Of a DNA stretch of 64,000 nucleotides, positions 47,252 through 56,950 are shown one piece after another. The notes beneath the pieces were generated by a model. It saw only the letters and a program-made list of their open reading frames with translations, was not told the origin of the DNA and ran no database searches. Positions within the stretch are counted from its first letter, which is position 1. Each line of letters begins with the position of its first letter. Source of the DNA: Mycoavidus sp. B2-EB (lineage in GTDB: Bacteria > Pseudomonadota > Gammaproteobacteria > Burkholderiales > Burkholderiaceae); contig NZ_AP021872.1 of assembly GCF_014218255.1 (NCBI RefSeq), positions 1,674,001 through 1,738,000 of the forward strand. The letters are read 5' to 3'. A program made the translations under genes and the position numbers.

Positions 47252-48757
47252 ATGCGTAAACATTTCAAATATATCAGTCTCATTGCCCTTGGTTTGATCA
47301 CGGGAGTACTGGCTACACTGCAGTTTTCCGCGGCAGCGCAAAATAATCCAATTGGACCACTGCCATTAGATCAGTTACGGCTTTTAGCTGAAGTGTTTGG
47401 GCAAGTCAAACATGACTATGTCGAGACCGTTGAGGACAAAAAGCTAATCACCGCTGCAATTAAAGGCATGGTCTCAAGCTTGGATCCGCATTCATCCTAT
47501 CTTGATCAAAAAGAATATAAAGAGCTCCAAGAACAAACGCGGGGACGCTTCGCCGGCCTAGGCATCGAGATTTCTCAAGAAGACGGGCTAATCAAGATTA
47601 TTTCGCCGATTGAAGATACCCCCGCATTTCGGGCTGGCATCCAACCTGGCGACCTCATCACGCGCATTGATGACAAACCCGTGCGCGGCATGACGCTTGA
47701 TCAAGCAGTTAAGCTGATGCGAGGTAAAGCCGGCACCTCTGTGACGCTGACGATTTATCGCAAAAGCACCAATCGGATGTATCCGATGACCATCACCCGC
47801 GCCGAAATCCATGTCCAAAGCGTCAAGACAAAGATCGTCGAGCCCGGCTATGCGTGGGTCCGCATCACCAGTTTTCAGGAACGCACGGTCGCTGATCTTG
47901 CAACCAAACTTGAAGAACTTGTCAAAAAACAGCCCTCCAAGCAACCCCTAAAAGGTCTAGTTTTGGATTTGCGTAATAATGGCGGCGGCTTATTGCAAAG
48001 CGCGGTAGGCATCTCCAGCGCTTTCTTGCCGCCCAACGCTACGATCGTTTCAACCAATGGCCAAGAAGTTCATACCAAAGAAACTTACCGCGGCGCGTTT
48101 GAGAACTATCGTCTGCCTTCATTCAACTCCGACCCATTAAAGAATTTGCCGCCCATTTTCAAAACGCTGCCAATGGTCGTCTTAACCAATGCTTATTCGG
48201 CCTCAGCCTCTGAAATTGTCGCGGGCGCGTTACAAAGCCATCAACGCGCATTGATTATGGGCCAAGCAACATTTGGCAAAGGCTCGGTGCAAACCGTGCG
48301 CCCCCTCACGACGGATACCGCCTTACGCTTAACCACGGCCTACTATTACACGCCAAACGGCCGGTCCATTCAAAACAAAGGCATTGTGCCTGACATCCCG
48401 CTTGACCAATACGCCGAAGGCGATCCCAACGATGTCTTCGTCACACGTGAAGTGGATTATTCAAACCACCTCGCCAACGTACAGGACCCGAACGAGAAAA
48501 AAGAGCAAGAGCTCCGCGAGCAGCAACGTATCGAACAATTACGAGAGCTTGAAAAAGACAATGCGAAAAAAACGCCTGAGCAACGTGAAAAAGATCGAGA
48601 GCGCATACCGCCTACTTTTGGCAGCGCAGAAGACTTTATGTTGCAACAAGCTTTGCATCAACTAAAAGGCGAGCCGGTACAGCGATCTAAATCTAAACTC
48701 GAGCGCACCATGGCGGTCAACCAGCCTGCTCGCCCAGCAGCGACGCCAGCCAACTAA
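47252..48757 (+). CDS. C-terminal processing peptidase, S41 family
   Basis: 501 residues. A signal peptide or anchor (1-30), the S41 N-terminal helical region, a PDZ domain (about 85-175; FAGLGIEISQEDGLIKI) and the protease domain. The catalytic Ser is in NAYSASASEIVAGAL and the Lys in FGKGSVQTVRPL. CtpA-type enzymes cut C-termini of periplasmic proteins. The C-terminal part (about 410-501) is highly charged and probably disordered or coiled. Followed 24 bases later by moeB. Confidence 0.94.
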   Translation: MRKHFKYISLIALGLITGVLATLQFSAAAQNNPIGPLPLDQLRLLAEVFGQVKHDYVETVEDKKLITAAIKGMVSSLDPHSSYLDQKEYKELQEQTRGRFAGLGIEISQEDGLIKIISPIEDTPAFRAGIQPGDLITRIDDKPVRGMTLDQAVKLMRGKAGTSVTLTIYRKSTNRMYPMTITRAEIHVQSVKTKIVEPGYAWVRITSFQERTVADLATKLEELVKKQPSKQPLKGLVLDLRNNGGGLLQSAVGISSAFLPPNATIVSTNGQEVHTKETYRGAFENYRLPSFNSDPLKNLPPIFKTLPMVVLTNAYSASASEIVAGALQSHQRALIMGQATFGKGSVQTVRPLTTDTALRLTTAYYYTPNGRSIQNKGIVPDIPLDQYAEGDPNDVFVTREVDYSNHLANVQDPNEKKEQELREQQRIEQLRELEKDNAKKTPEQREKDRERIPPTFGSAEDFMLQQALHQLKGEPVQRSKSKLERTMAVNQPARPAATPAN

Positions 48758-48781
48758 TCCAGCAGCCCGCCGGGAGCGGCA

Positions 48782-49534
48782 ATGAACGACAAGCAACTAT
48801 TACGCTACTCCCGGCATATTTTTCTAGATGAGCTGGGGATTGAAGCGCAGCAGCTTTTCCTGGATGCTCACATCTTAATGATTGGCGCTGGCGGGCTTGG
48901 CGCGCCAGCAGCGCTTTACCTTGCCGCCGCAGGCATTGGTACGTTGACACTGGTTGATGCCGATACGGTTGATCTTACCAACTTACAACGGCAAATTATT
49001 TACGCCACGGAAACCGTAGGCCAAGCCAAAGTATCTGCTGCGCGCGCCGCACTATTGCGCCTTAATCCAGAAATCCGCGTCAATGCGCTAGCCGTACACG
49101 CCGATGCAGCCCTGCTTGACGAATGGGTTGCCCGCGCCAGCGTTGTGCTTGATTGCACGGATGATTTCGCGACTCGACATAGTATTAATCAAGCCTGCAT
49201 TACGCATCGTAAACCGCTCGTATCGGGTGCCGCATTGCGCTTTGATGGACAAATTAGTACCTTTAATCTACGTACAGCAGATTCCCCTTGTTATGCATGC
49301 TTGTTCCCAGCAGAACCGATGCCAGAAGAAATGGGCTGCTCTAGAGCTGGGGTATTTGCACCGCTGGTCGGCATGATTGGCTCTATGCAAGCCGCGGAGG
49401 CTCTACGGCTTATCGCACACGCAGGCGCTCCTCTGAGCGGCCGGCTGTTATTGCTAGATGCGTTACACATGAATTGGCGTCTATTACACATCACTCGGCA
49501 GCCTGATTGCGCCGCATGCGGCACCGTTATTTAG
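48782..49534 (+). CDS. Adenylyltransferase of the MoeB/ThiF family
   Basis: 250 residues. An E1-like enzyme that adenylates the C-terminus of MoaD or ThiS (molybdopterin or thiamine synthesis). LRYSRHIFLDELGIEAQQ is at the N-terminus, then IGAGGLGAPAALYLAAAGIG (ATP), DADTVDLTNLQRQIIY (Asp and Arg finger), the zinc pairs CYAC and CAAC, and the catalytic-Cys region MGCSRAGVFAPLVG. Which of the two pathways it serves cannot be told, as no moa or thi gene adjoins. Confidence 0.92.
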   Translation: MNDKQLLRYSRHIFLDELGIEAQQLFLDAHILMIGAGGLGAPAALYLAAAGIGTLTLVDADTVDLTNLQRQIIYATETVGQAKVSAARAALLRLNPEIRVNALAVHADAALLDEWVARASVVLDCTDDFATRHSINQACITHRKPLVSGAALRFDGQISTFNLRTADSPCYACLFPAEPMPEEMGCSRAGVFAPLVGMIGSMQAAEALRLIAHAGAPLSGRLLLLDALHMNWRLLHITRQPDCAACGTVI

Positions 49535-49565
49535 GATTAAAACTGTGCCGCCCTCAAAATAAAGC

Positions 49566-49594
49566 TTGACATATGCAGCAAGAGCGCCAACAAT
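49566..49594 (+). promoter_or_regulatory. Candidate promoter of cspA
   Basis: A consensus -35 TTGACA (49566-49571), 17 bases, and AACAAT (49589-49594) as a fair -10. It lies inside the stem region of the moeB terminator. Start would be near 49601, giving a leader of about 120 bases, typical for cold-shock genes. Confidence 0.45.
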
Positions 49595-49612
49595 CAGGGT
49601 GGCGCGTTTTTT
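49584..49612 (+). terminator. Rho-independent terminator after the moeB-type gene
   Basis: GCGCCA (49584-49589) and TGGCGC (49600-49605), loop of 10, then GTTTTTT. It is 50 bases after the stop codon. Confidence 0.7.
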
Positions 49613-49721
49613 ATAAAAGAAGCGCCGAGGTGAGCTTAAGTGAGGAGGGAGCGGCGTAAGCCGTCTAGCTTTTCGAACCGCGCTCGTGGTTGAAGTAACA
49701 AGAGTAGAAGGAAAGTTGTAT

Positions 49722-49949
49722 ATGTCAATTGATCAGAACGCAGATCGCTGCCTAGGCACCGTCAAGTGGTTTAACGACGGTAAAGGCTTCGGCTTTATCA
49801 CGTCTGACACAGGTGGGGAAGATCTTTTCGCCCATTTTTCAGCAATTCAATCTAATGGTTTTAAATCATTAGCTGAAGGTGATAGAGTTAGCTTTAACAT
49901 CGTAGACGGACCTAAGGGAAAACAGGCTTCAAATATCCAAAAAGTATAA
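49722..49949 (+). CDS. Cold-shock domain protein (CspA family)
   Basis: 75 residues from the ATG at 49722 (upstream frame extension lacks a ribosome binding site; GAAGGA precedes this ATG). A single OB-fold with the RNA-binding motifs KGFGFIT (RNP1) and DLFAHFS (RNP2). The N-terminus [17 protein letters not shown] is about 8 residues longer than in most CspA proteins. Binds single-stranded RNA and DNA as a chaperone. The long leader (about 120 bases) containing an AGCGGCGTAAGCCGT hairpin suggests temperature-dependent control. Confidence 0.94.
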   Translation: MSIDQNADRCLGTVKWFNDGKGFGFITSDTGGEDLFAHFSAIQSNGFKSLAEGDRVSFNIVDGPKGKQASNIQKV

Positions 49950-49981
49950 AGCCTGTTTAAGTAGATCCTTGCATTAAAGAG

Positions 49982-50012
49982 CGGCCGCATTTTAAATGCG
50001 GCCGTTTCTTTT
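49982..50012. terminator. Strong terminator between cspA and icd
   Basis: CGGCCGCATTT and AAATGCGGCCG form 11 base pairs (49982-50004), followed on + by TTTCTTTT. It ends cspA transcription. It is also 10-20 bases past the icd stop on -, so it could serve both convergent genes. Confidence 0.75.
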
Positions 50013-50021
50013 GCACCTGAC

Positions 50022-51281
50022 CTACTGTCCCATATTCTCAATTAAAACTCGACCAAAACCTGAGCAAGAAACTTGCGTCGCCCCTTCAAGCAAGCGCGCA
50101 AAATCATACGTGACACGCTTTTGCAGAATCGACTTTTCCATTGCTGAAATAATAATATCAGCGGCCTCAAACCAGCCAAGGTGGCGCAGCATCATCTCAG
50201 CGGAAAGAATCTCTGAGCCTGGATTCACATAGTCTTTACCCGCATATTTAGGTGCGGTGCCATGCGTAGCCTCAAACATAGCCACCGAATCGGATAAGTT
50301 CGCGCCAGGCGCAATGCCAATTCCGCCCACTTGGGCAGCCAGTGCATCCGAAACATAATCTCCATTCAGATTCAGCGTCGCAATCACATCATATTCAGCC
50401 GGGCGCAACAAAATTTGTTGTAAAAATGCATCCGCAATCACATCTTTAAGAAGGATGTCACGACCTGTTTTAGGATTTTTTAAGCTGGCCCAGGGACCAC
50501 CATCAATCAACTGCGCGCCAAATTCTTTCTGCGCCAACGCATAACCCCAGTCACGAAATGCCCCTTCGGTATATTTCATGATATTGCCTTTATGCACCAA
50601 TGTTACTGATTGACGATCGTTATCGATTGCATATTGGATCGCTTTACGCACCAGCCGCTCAGTCCCCTCGCGGGACACTGGCTTGATGCCAATTCCGGAG
50701 GTATGTGGAAAGCGAATTTTCGTTACACCCATTTCCTCTTGTAAAAACCGAATGACCTTTTTCGCTTGCTCAGAATCCGCAGCCCATTCAATGCCCGCAT
50801 AAATATCTTCTGAATTTTCTCGAAAAATCACCATATTGGTCTTTTCTGGTTCGCGCAACGGTGAAGGCACTCCGTTAAAATAGCGCACCGGACGCAAACA
50901 AACGTACAAATCAAGCTCCTGACGTAGCGCCACATTCAGAGAACGGATACCGCCTCCGATCGGCGTCGTCAACGGCCCTTTGATCGAAACACTATATTCT
51001 TTTATGGCGGCCAATGTCTCTGTCGGCAGCCAAACATCCGCCCCATAGATTTTGGTTGATTTTTCACCTGCAAAGACTTCCATCCAATTAATCTTTCTTT
51101 TACTGCCATAAGCTTTACGAACTGCTGCATCAACCACTTCGATCATAACCGGCGTAATGTCGGCGCCAATCCCATCCCCTTCAATGTAAGGAATGATCGG
51201 TTGATCAGGAACATGAATTGAGAAATCCGCATTGACGATAATTTTGTCGCCAGATGGAACGTTGATATGTTGGTATGGCAT
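50022..51281 (-). CDS. icd: Isocitrate dehydrogenase (NADP+)
   Basis: 419 residues from the ATG at 51281 ([16 protein letters not shown]). The upstream in-frame ATG at 51341 adds 20 unconserved residues. TCA cycle: isocitrate to 2-oxoglutarate and CO2. Motifs: [17 protein letters not shown], the phosphorylatable [23 protein letters not shown] (read in parts; Ser in GGGIRSLN), [19 protein letters not shown] and [19 protein letters not shown]. Length like the E. coli enzyme (416). Confidence 0.96.
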   Translation of the reverse strand: MPYQHINVPSGDKIIVNADFSIHVPDQPIIPYIEGDGIGADITPVMIEVVDAAVRKAYGSKRKINWMEVFAGEKSTKIYGADVWLPTETLAAIKEYSVSIKGPLTTPIGGGIRSLNVALRQELDLYVCLRPVRYFNGVPSPLREPEKTNMVIFRENSEDIYAGIEWAADSEQAKKVIRFLQEEMGVTKIRFPHTSGIGIKPVSREGTERLVRKAIQYAIDNDRQSVTLVHKGNIMKYTEGAFRDWGYALAQKEFGAQLIDGGPWASLKNPKTGRDILLKDVIADAFLQQILLRPAEYDVIATLNLNGDYVSDALAAQVGGIGIAPGANLSDSVAMFEATHGTAPKYAGKDYVNPGSEILSAEMMLRHLGWFEAADIIISAMEKSILQKRVTYDFARLLEGATQVSCSGFGRVLIENMGQ

Positions 51282-51735
51282 AACTGACTCCAATAGAAGG
51301 CTCGGCTGGATAGCCGTAAGAGACCCAAGAAACTTCGTCAACTCTTATATAAGACATAAGAATTATACTCGATTATTTTCCAGTATGGGCTTGTAAGCTC
51401 AAACATGCGGAATTTTCCTGCTGCTGTCAAAAAAAGAGCGCTAAGCTCAAAGTACCCAAGAAACAGAAAAACGGCTTAATTTTCCTGTTTTGCATGCAGG
51501 CGCACTAAAGCCTACTACTTATGCGAAATTATCAAGCGGGGCCCTGACGACATCGAGGCGGGATATTTATCTGCCACTGACCGGCACAACTCGCTCCGGT
51601 TTGGGCTTGGAACCCCAATATTTAATTTTCCCTAAATTTGGGACGAATTGCTGTCAACCGAATACTTCATCACTCGTTTATATACATGACTCAAGATCGA
51701 GTCTTTGACGAGTACCCAACCTTACGAGGATAAAA
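51282..51735. other. Gap between icd and the small secreted-protein gene
   Basis: About 450 bases with no convincing gene; a + frame at 51490 lacks a ribosome binding site and any recognisable motif. The short direct repeats TAAGCTCAAA (twice) and AATTTTCCTG (twice) occur around 51395-51480. The last 60 bases should carry the promoter of the gene at 51736 (TATATA near 51680). Confidence 0.35.
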
Positions 51736-51969
51736 ATGAGCAAACTGATCACTGTTTTGGCTGCCGGCTTCTTGATGAGCTCAACTGCTTTCGCCGCTGG
51801 CGAATATTCAGCTACCGCCCCAGCAGCGGATGCTGCTACCCCGACAGCATCAACTGCTGTCGTTGCTCCTGCTACACCAACAACCAGCAAAAAAGTAACC
51901 CATGCTGGCAAACATGCTGGCAAAAAAGTAAAAAGCGAGGCAAGCACTAGCGGCACCAAGACCGAGTAA
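51736..51969 (+). CDS. Small secreted Ala/Thr/Lys-rich protein, unknown function
   Basis: 77 residues. A clear signal peptide (1-20, cleavage after TAFA), then an Ala/Thr/Pro-rich stretch (about 22-50) and a basic tail with the repeat HAGKHAGKK. ACGAGGAT upstream gives a good ribosome binding site. Small Lys/His-rich periplasmic proteins of this type are common in Burkholderia, but their role is unknown; acid or envelope stress is a guess from the basic tail. It has its own terminator. Confidence 0.75.
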   Translation: MSKLITVLAAGFLMSSTAFAAGEYSATAPAADAATPTASTAVVAPATPTTSKKVTHAGKHAGKKVKSEASTSGTKTE

Positions 51970-52067
51970 GAGAACGCTCAAATTTGGCAAACATACCATA
52001 GAGCCTCGTCCGGCGGGACCTTTGGGCGGCTCCCAAAAAGCTAAACCACTCCTAATTAACCGCCTTT

Positions 52068-52099
52068 AAGGCAGATCATCATTGTATGATCTGCCTTTT
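52068..52099 (+). terminator. Rho-independent terminator after the small secreted-protein gene
   Basis: A perfect 12-bp stem, AAGGCAGATCAT (52068-52079) with ATGATCTGCCTT (52086-52097), loop CATTGT, then TTATTT. Because it spans 52086, the long frame starting there cannot be the real start of the next gene. Confidence 0.85.
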
Positions 52100-52163
52100 A
52101 TTTATGCTGCTCGGTTTTTTCTTTATACTGATGCGACCATGGTTTTGTCTAAGGAGTTCTCTC

Positions 52164-52676
52164 GTGCACTTTTTGTCACGCCCTTTATTTCTGGCTGCGC
52201 TCACTACACTGGCGCTCGCTCTCGTAAGTATCAGCGGCCTGGCGCTGTTTCCTAGGCTCGCGCACGCTCAGCTCAGCGCACTCAAACAGCACGGTAAACT
52301 CCCCATCACAACACTCACAATCGGCTTATATTCGGTGCAGGCTGAGGTTGCGAGTCGAGAGGCTGACCGCCAACAAGGTTTAATGCATCGCACAAGCCTT
52401 GGGCCTAATGATGGGATGCTCTTTATCTTTGATGAAAACGCGCAGCATTGCTTCTGGATGAAAAATACCCCGCTCGCTCTCTCGATTGCCTTTATTAATG
52501 AGTCTGGCATCATCACGGATATTACTGAAATGAAGCCAGAAACCACACAAAACCACTGCCCGCAACACGCTGGCCGCTATGCCCTTGAGATGAATCAGGG
52601 ATGGTTTGCCGCAAAAGGAATCAAGCCTGGCATGGCTATGGGTGGCTTGCCATTATGGCAAGAAACTTCTCGCTAA
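52164..52676 (+). CDS. DUF192-family secreted protein
   Basis: 170 residues from the GTG at 52164, which has AAGGAG 7 bases upstream. The longer frame from 52086 begins inside a terminator. A signal peptide (1-36) ends in RLAHA. The DUF192 domain follows: QQGLMHRTSLGPNDGMLFIF, HCFWMKNTPLALSIAFIN and HAGRYALEMNQGWFAAKGI. Family function is unknown; members are periplasmic or extracellular. Confidence 0.9.
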   Translation: MHFLSRPLFLAALTTLALALVSISGLALFPRLAHAQLSALKQHGKLPITTLTIGLYSVQAEVASREADRQQGLMHRTSLGPNDGMLFIFDENAQHCFWMKNTPLALSIAFINESGIITDITEMKPETTQNHCPQHAGRYALEMNQGWFAAKGIKPGMAMGGLPLWQETSR

Positions 52677-52721
52677 GGCTTAACGCCCGCATCCGCTTCT
52701 TGCCAGTCAGATAGAGCCCAA

Positions 52722-53303
52722 TTAAGCCGCGAAGTTGTTCGCCGCAAAATTCCAATTCACGATTTGCCAAAATGCATCTATAAATTTTGGCCGCGCATTG
52801 CGATAGTCGATGTAATAGGCATGCTCCCAAACATCCAGTGTCAACAGCGGCTTTGCGCCTGTTGTCAACGGTGTCACGGCATTACTCGTGGAGACGATAT
52901 CGAGCGCACCATCCGCCTTTTTAACCAGCCAGGCCCAACCAGAACCAAAAGTGCCGATTGCAACCTTGGTGAAAGCTTCTTTAAATTGCGCATAGCTACC
53001 CCATTGGCGATCAATCGCTTCAGCCAGCGCCCCTGCTGGCTGCCCGCCTCCTTGTGGCGATAAACTGTGCCAGAAAAACGTATGATTCCAGATTTGCGCA
53101 GCATTATTAAAAATCGGGCCAGAAGACTTTTTGATAATCTCTTCAAGCGACAGGTTTTCAAATTCTGTGCCCTTAATCAAGTTATTGAGGTTCGTAACAT
53201 AAGTTTGATGGTGCTTGCCATAGTGAAATTCAAGCGTTTCTTCTGACATATGCGGTACCAGGGCATTTCTTGCATAGGGCAGAGCAGGAAGAGTGTGTTC
53301 CAT
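52722..53303 (-). CDS. sodB: Superoxide dismutase (Fe)
   Basis: 193 residues. [36 protein letters not shown] (read in parts) holds the first two metal His. [11 protein letters not shown] and [20 protein letters not shown] hold the other ligands. The [20 protein letters not shown] region and a Gln at the second-sphere position of the N-terminal half fit the iron type. Cytoplasmic defence against superoxide. Its neighbour upstream on the same strand is xseA. Confidence 0.95.
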   Translation of the reverse strand: MEHTLPALPYARNALVPHMSEETLEFHYGKHHQTYVTNLNNLIKGTEFENLSLEEIIKKSSGPIFNNAAQIWNHTFFWHSLSPQGGGQPAGALAEAIDRQWGSYAQFKEAFTKVAIGTFGSGWAWLVKKADGALDIVSTSNAVTPLTTGAKPLLTLDVWEHAYYIDYRNARPKFIDAFWQIVNWNFAANNFAA

Positions 53304-53428
53304 GTGTAAATTCCTTTTTTTGTATCAAGTACTGACTCAGCAGGATTAAGTCAATTTGAAGGCTGAGCCATTCATTTTAGGCGACTTGGCATACGCTAGC
53401 AATGGCCGCCATCGAGCCATGCGGATTA

Positions 53429-54673
53429 TCAGAACTCCGTCTGTGAGCGCACCTGCACCTGAGCCAGCTCGACCTCCGCGCTCCCCTGCGCCAAATGAAC
53501 CACAATTCGAGGCGTTACCGCTAACACAGCCGGTGAGCGTAGCGCTTGCTGATTGACGGGGTTCAATACCGCCGCATAACCCCGCTCAAGCGTGCGCTGC
53601 GGGCTTAACAGATCAAGCTTGGCTGCCGCTTCACGTAGCGTTGCACCGCGGCGTTCATATAACCGTGTAAATACCGTAGTTAGGCTTGTAGCGTGTTGCT
53701 GTAATTGAATTTTCTGTCGCATTAAGCGCTCGGCGGGGCTTAATAAGCCGCGTGCCAACCCGTCTAGCTGCTGTGCATGACGCTCCATTAAACGCGTACA
53801 CGCTCGTCTAAGTTGTTGCTGAGATTGCTCAAGCGCGCGCACCAACATTTCATAAGCCGGACTCACTAACTCAGCCGCCCCAGTTGGCGTCGGCGCGCGT
53901 AAATCCGCTACAAAATCGACCATCGTGAAATCCGTTTCATGCCCCACTCCGCTGACCACCGGCAAGTGGCTAGCCGCTACCGCGCGCGCTAATTTTTCTT
54001 CATTAAAGGCCCACAGATCTTCCAACGAACCGCCACCGCGGCAAATGATCAGAAGCTCAACCTCAGCGCGCCGATTCGCGCATTCGATCATTTCCGCCAG
54101 CTTGCCCGCTGCCTCGACACCCTGCACGGGTGCTGGATATACAACCACGGAGAGATGGGGTGCGCGGCGCCTGAGCGTGGTTAAAACATCTTGCAACGCC
54201 ACCGCTTGCAGCGAGGTCACGATACCGACAACACGCGGGTAAGCCGGCAATGCACGTTTTCTTGCTGGCGCAAATAACCCTTCGCTTTCGAGCTTTTGCT
54301 TAAGCCGCAAAAAAGCTTCATACAGCTGCCCTTGTCCCGTACGGCGAATATATTCAAGCTTTAATTGAACTTCACCTCTTGGCTCATAGATTGTGACCAC
54401 CGCGCGCACGTCAATTCGATCGCCATTCGCCGGCACAAACTGCATGGCCTGCGCGCGCGTGCGAAACATCACACAACGTATCTGGGCAGTGCTATCTTTC
54501 AAAGAGAAATACCAATGACCGCTTGCGGCGCAAGTAAAGTTCGATACCTCACCGGCAACCCAGATGAGCGGGAAAGTCCGCTCAAGGGTTGTACTGATCG
54601 CGTAATTTAAAGCTGACACTGAAACAACCGTCTCGCTGTTACTCGCTATGGGCCAATTAGCTTTTATTTCCAT
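53429..54673 (-). CDS. xseA: Exodeoxyribonuclease VII large subunit
   Basis: 414 residues. N-terminal OB-fold (VSALNYAISTTLERTFPLIW, GEVSNFTCAASGHWYFSLKD) and the nuclease domain (VGIVTSLQAVALQDVLTTL, GGGSLEDLWAFNEE, SGVGHETDFTMVDFVADLRAPTP in parts), then the helical tail with LERGYAAV. Degrades single-stranded DNA with XseB. xseB is not adjacent. Upstream of sodB, the common order here. Confidence 0.94.
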   Translation of the reverse strand: MEIKANWPIASNSETVVSVSALNYAISTTLERTFPLIWVAGEVSNFTCAASGHWYFSLKDSTAQIRCVMFRTRAQAMQFVPANGDRIDVRAVVTIYEPRGEVQLKLEYIRRTGQGQLYEAFLRLKQKLESEGLFAPARKRALPAYPRVVGIVTSLQAVALQDVLTTLRRRAPHLSVVVYPAPVQGVEAAGKLAEMIECANRRAEVELLIICRGGGSLEDLWAFNEEKLARAVAASHLPVVSGVGHETDFTMVDFVADLRAPTPTGAAELVSPAYEMLVRALEQSQQQLRRACTRLMERHAQQLDGLARGLLSPAERLMRQKIQLQQHATSLTTVFTRLYERRGATLREAAAKLDLLSPQRTLERGYAAVLNPVNQQALRSPAVLAVTPRIVVHLAQGSAEVELAQVQVRSQTEF

Positions 54674-54803
54674 TTACCTTACATTCGCTTAAAACTATTT
54701 TGTTGCAAATTTTATCTAATTGCCCGTAAAAAATGTTCTTTTAGGACATAATCAAGCGCTATCTTAATCCGCCCACAGCAATTAAAGTACTTCAGTCTCA
54801 AAT

Positions 54804-55826
54804 ATGTTCAAACCCTGGAAGTTGCATCTCGAACATTTTTTATCGCGTGAATGGCAACGTCGGGGCGTATTTGCGTGGGGCCTGCTACCTTTCTCTCTGG
54901 TGTTCGGCCTAGTCACAGCATTGCGCTATGCCAGTTTTGCTTTTGGCTTGCGCCGAGTTGAGTCTGTTTCAGTGCCCGTTATTATCGTTGGCAATGTGAC
55001 TGTCGGCGGTACCGGCAAAACACCGACTGTCATTGCTTTGATCGAAGGATTGCGCCAGGCAGGATTTTGTCCTGGCGTTATTTCAAGAGGCTATGGCGCG
55101 CAGATTAAAGCGCCCCGCGCAGTCACTGCGCAATCCGCCGCCACTGCAGTTGGCGATGAACCCCTTTTAATTGCACAGCGCACCGGTGCGCCGGTTTGGG
55201 TTTGCCCCAATAGGGTCGCCGCGGCGCGCGCGCTCTGCGCACAGCACCCAGACGTAGATCTTATTATCAGTGATGATGGTTTACAACACTATCGGCTAGC
55301 GCGCGCAGTCGAATTGGTGGTTTTCGATGATCGGCTTGGCGGGAATGGGTTACTCCTGCCCGCGGGTCCATTGCGTGAACCGCTCTGGCGTCGACGCGAC
55401 GCAACTTTGATTAACTGCCCGGCCCCTTATACGCTACCAAATTGGCCAAATACTTTTGCCTTAAAGCTAACCGCCAGCACCGCTTGGCATTTAGAGCATC
55501 CTGCGGTGCGCCGTCCATTAAGCCAATTTATTGGCAAACGCATCCTGGCTGCTGCGGGCATCGGCGCGCCTGAACGTTTCTTTTCAACTTTGCGCGCACA
55601 AGGTCTAACTTTAATGGCGACACGTGCGCTACCTGATCATTTCGCGTATGCAACCCATCCGTTTATCGATACCTGCGCTGAAATCATTCTAATTACCGAA
55701 AAGGATGCAGTAAAATGTCAGGATTGGCGTGATGCTCGACTCTGGGTTGTACCCGCTGAGACTACGCTTGATGCGCACCTACTGACCCTTATTACAGAGA
55801 AAGTCCGTGGACACTCGCTTACTTGA
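54804..55826 (+). CDS. lpxK: Tetraacyldisaccharide 4'-kinase
   Basis: 340 residues. Phosphorylates the lipid A disaccharide at the inner membrane. N-terminal membrane anchor, P-loop [20 protein letters not shown] at about 57-76, [42 protein letters not shown] and the late LPDHFAY. It overlaps trm112 by 20 bases and starts the lpxK-trm112-kdsB-adk cluster. Confidence 0.95.
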   Translation: MFKPWKLHLEHFLSREWQRRGVFAWGLLPFSLVFGLVTALRYASFAFGLRRVESVSVPVIIVGNVTVGGTGKTPTVIALIEGLRQAGFCPGVISRGYGAQIKAPRAVTAQSAATAVGDEPLLIAQRTGAPVWVCPNRVAAARALCAQHPDVDLIISDDGLQHYRLARAVELVVFDDRLGGNGLLLPAGPLREPLWRRRDATLINCPAPYTLPNWPNTFALKLTASTAWHLEHPAVRRPLSQFIGKRILAAAGIGAPERFFSTLRAQGLTLMATRALPDHFAYATHPFIDTCAEIILITEKDAVKCQDWRDARLWVVPAETTLDAHLLTLITEKVRGHSLT

Positions 55827-56010
55827 AATTTTGGTGTGCCCTTTGTGCAAAGGCGCATTGACTCATGATCGCACTGCAGATGAATTAATTTGCCAGGTCG
55901 ATAAGCTCGCTTATCCAATTCAAGACGGCATTCCCGTGCTGTTGGTTGAGCGCGCGCGCCAAACCGTCGCAGGCAAATTGCTGGAGCCGGCCGACGGCAA
56001 ACCAGAATAA
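55807..56010 (+). CDS. Trm112/YcaR-family small protein
   Basis: 67 residues. [20 protein letters not shown] at the N-terminus and [10 protein letters not shown] at the end. Only the first CxxC pair remains, as in the YcaR group. Trm112-type proteins activate methyltransferases; the bacterial role is not clear. Overlaps lpxK and is 12 bases before kdsB. Confidence 0.93.
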   Translation: MDTRLLEILVCPLCKGALTHDRTADELICQVDKLAYPIQDGIPVLLVERARQTVAGKLLEPADGKPE

Positions 56011-56022
56011 ATTAACCCACTC

Positions 56023-56871
56023 TTGCAAATGTGTGATCATCCTGCTTCTAGCGCACTTAATGCGCCCGCCCCTCCGCCTTTTATCGCTGTGATCCCAGCC
56101 CGCCTGGCTTCATCTCGCTTGCCAGGCAAAACGTTGTTGGAGATTGATGGACAACCTATGGTGGTGCATGTGGCACAGCGCGCACGCGCAGCCGGGGCGC
56201 AGCACGTCATTATCGCAACCGATGCGCAAGCCATTATGGACGCTGCACATCAATATGGCTTTGCGGCCGTACTCACGCGCCAAACGCATCTATCTGGCAC
56301 GGATCGGCTCGCTGAAGTGGTTGAGCAGTTTGGTTGGAGTGACGATACAATCGTGGTCAATGCGCAAGGCGACGAGCCGCTATTAGAGCCTAAATTGATC
56401 CAAAGCGTCGTCGCCCATCTAGCCCAGCAAAAAGCGTGCGCAATCGCCACCGCAGCATATCCAATCACGGCAGCCGCCGAGATCTTTGACCCGAATGTGG
56501 TAAAAACGGTACTCGATAAAAATGGCCACGCCCTGTATTTCTCGCGCGCGCCGATTCCATGGGCGCGCGATGCGTACCCGCCCTGGCCTAATCTGCCAAC
56601 CCTGCCCGCCCCACCCTGCACCGTATATCGACATATCGGTTTATATGCATACCGCGCCGCCTTTTTGCGCCGCTTTCCAGATTTAGCTGCGGCGCCGCTT
56701 GAGGAAACCGAGGCCCTGGAACAGTTACGCGCACTTTGGCATGGTGAACGTATCGCGGTACTGATTACCAAACAAATCCCCGTAGCAGGCGTCGATGTGC
56801 CGGCCGATCTGGCACGCGTACGCCAGCACTTTGAAGCGCTGGCCCAAGGCCGGCGCTCGGAAAAAACATAA
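56023..56871 (+). CDS. kdsB: 3-deoxy-manno-octulosonate cytidylyltransferase
   Basis: 282 residues. Makes CMP-Kdo for lipopolysaccharide core. [20 protein letters not shown] near 27-46, [65 protein letters not shown] and [15 protein letters not shown]. Sits in the standard lpxK-trm112-kdsB-adk cluster, so this is the main copy. A paralogue lies at 25413. Confidence 0.96.
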   Translation: MQMCDHPASSALNAPAPPPFIAVIPARLASSRLPGKTLLEIDGQPMVVHVAQRARAAGAQHVIIATDAQAIMDAAHQYGFAAVLTRQTHLSGTDRLAEVVEQFGWSDDTIVVNAQGDEPLLEPKLIQSVVAHLAQQKACAIATAAYPITAAAEIFDPNVVKTVLDKNGHALYFSRAPIPWARDAYPPWPNLPTLPAPPCTVYRHIGLYAYRAAFLRRFPDLAAAPLEETEALEQLRALWHGERIAVLITKQIPVAGVDVPADLARVRQHFEALAQGRRSEKT

Positions 56872-56950
56872 ACCAAGCAACCATGGCATAATCAGTCATA
56901 TTTAAAATGTTGCTTAGTGCGATAAATCACCCTATTCGGAGAATCACATC

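Noticed and set aside
52086-52163. N-terminal extension of the DUF192 gene
   Set aside because: The extension begins within a 12-bp terminator hairpin, and the GTG at 52164 has a proper ribosome binding site and a signal peptide.
56250-56876. A 208-codon minus-strand frame antisense to kdsB
   Set aside because: The kdsB reading is fully conserved on +. The long antisense frame follows from codon bias; composition is Ser/Arg-rich and unlike a real protein.
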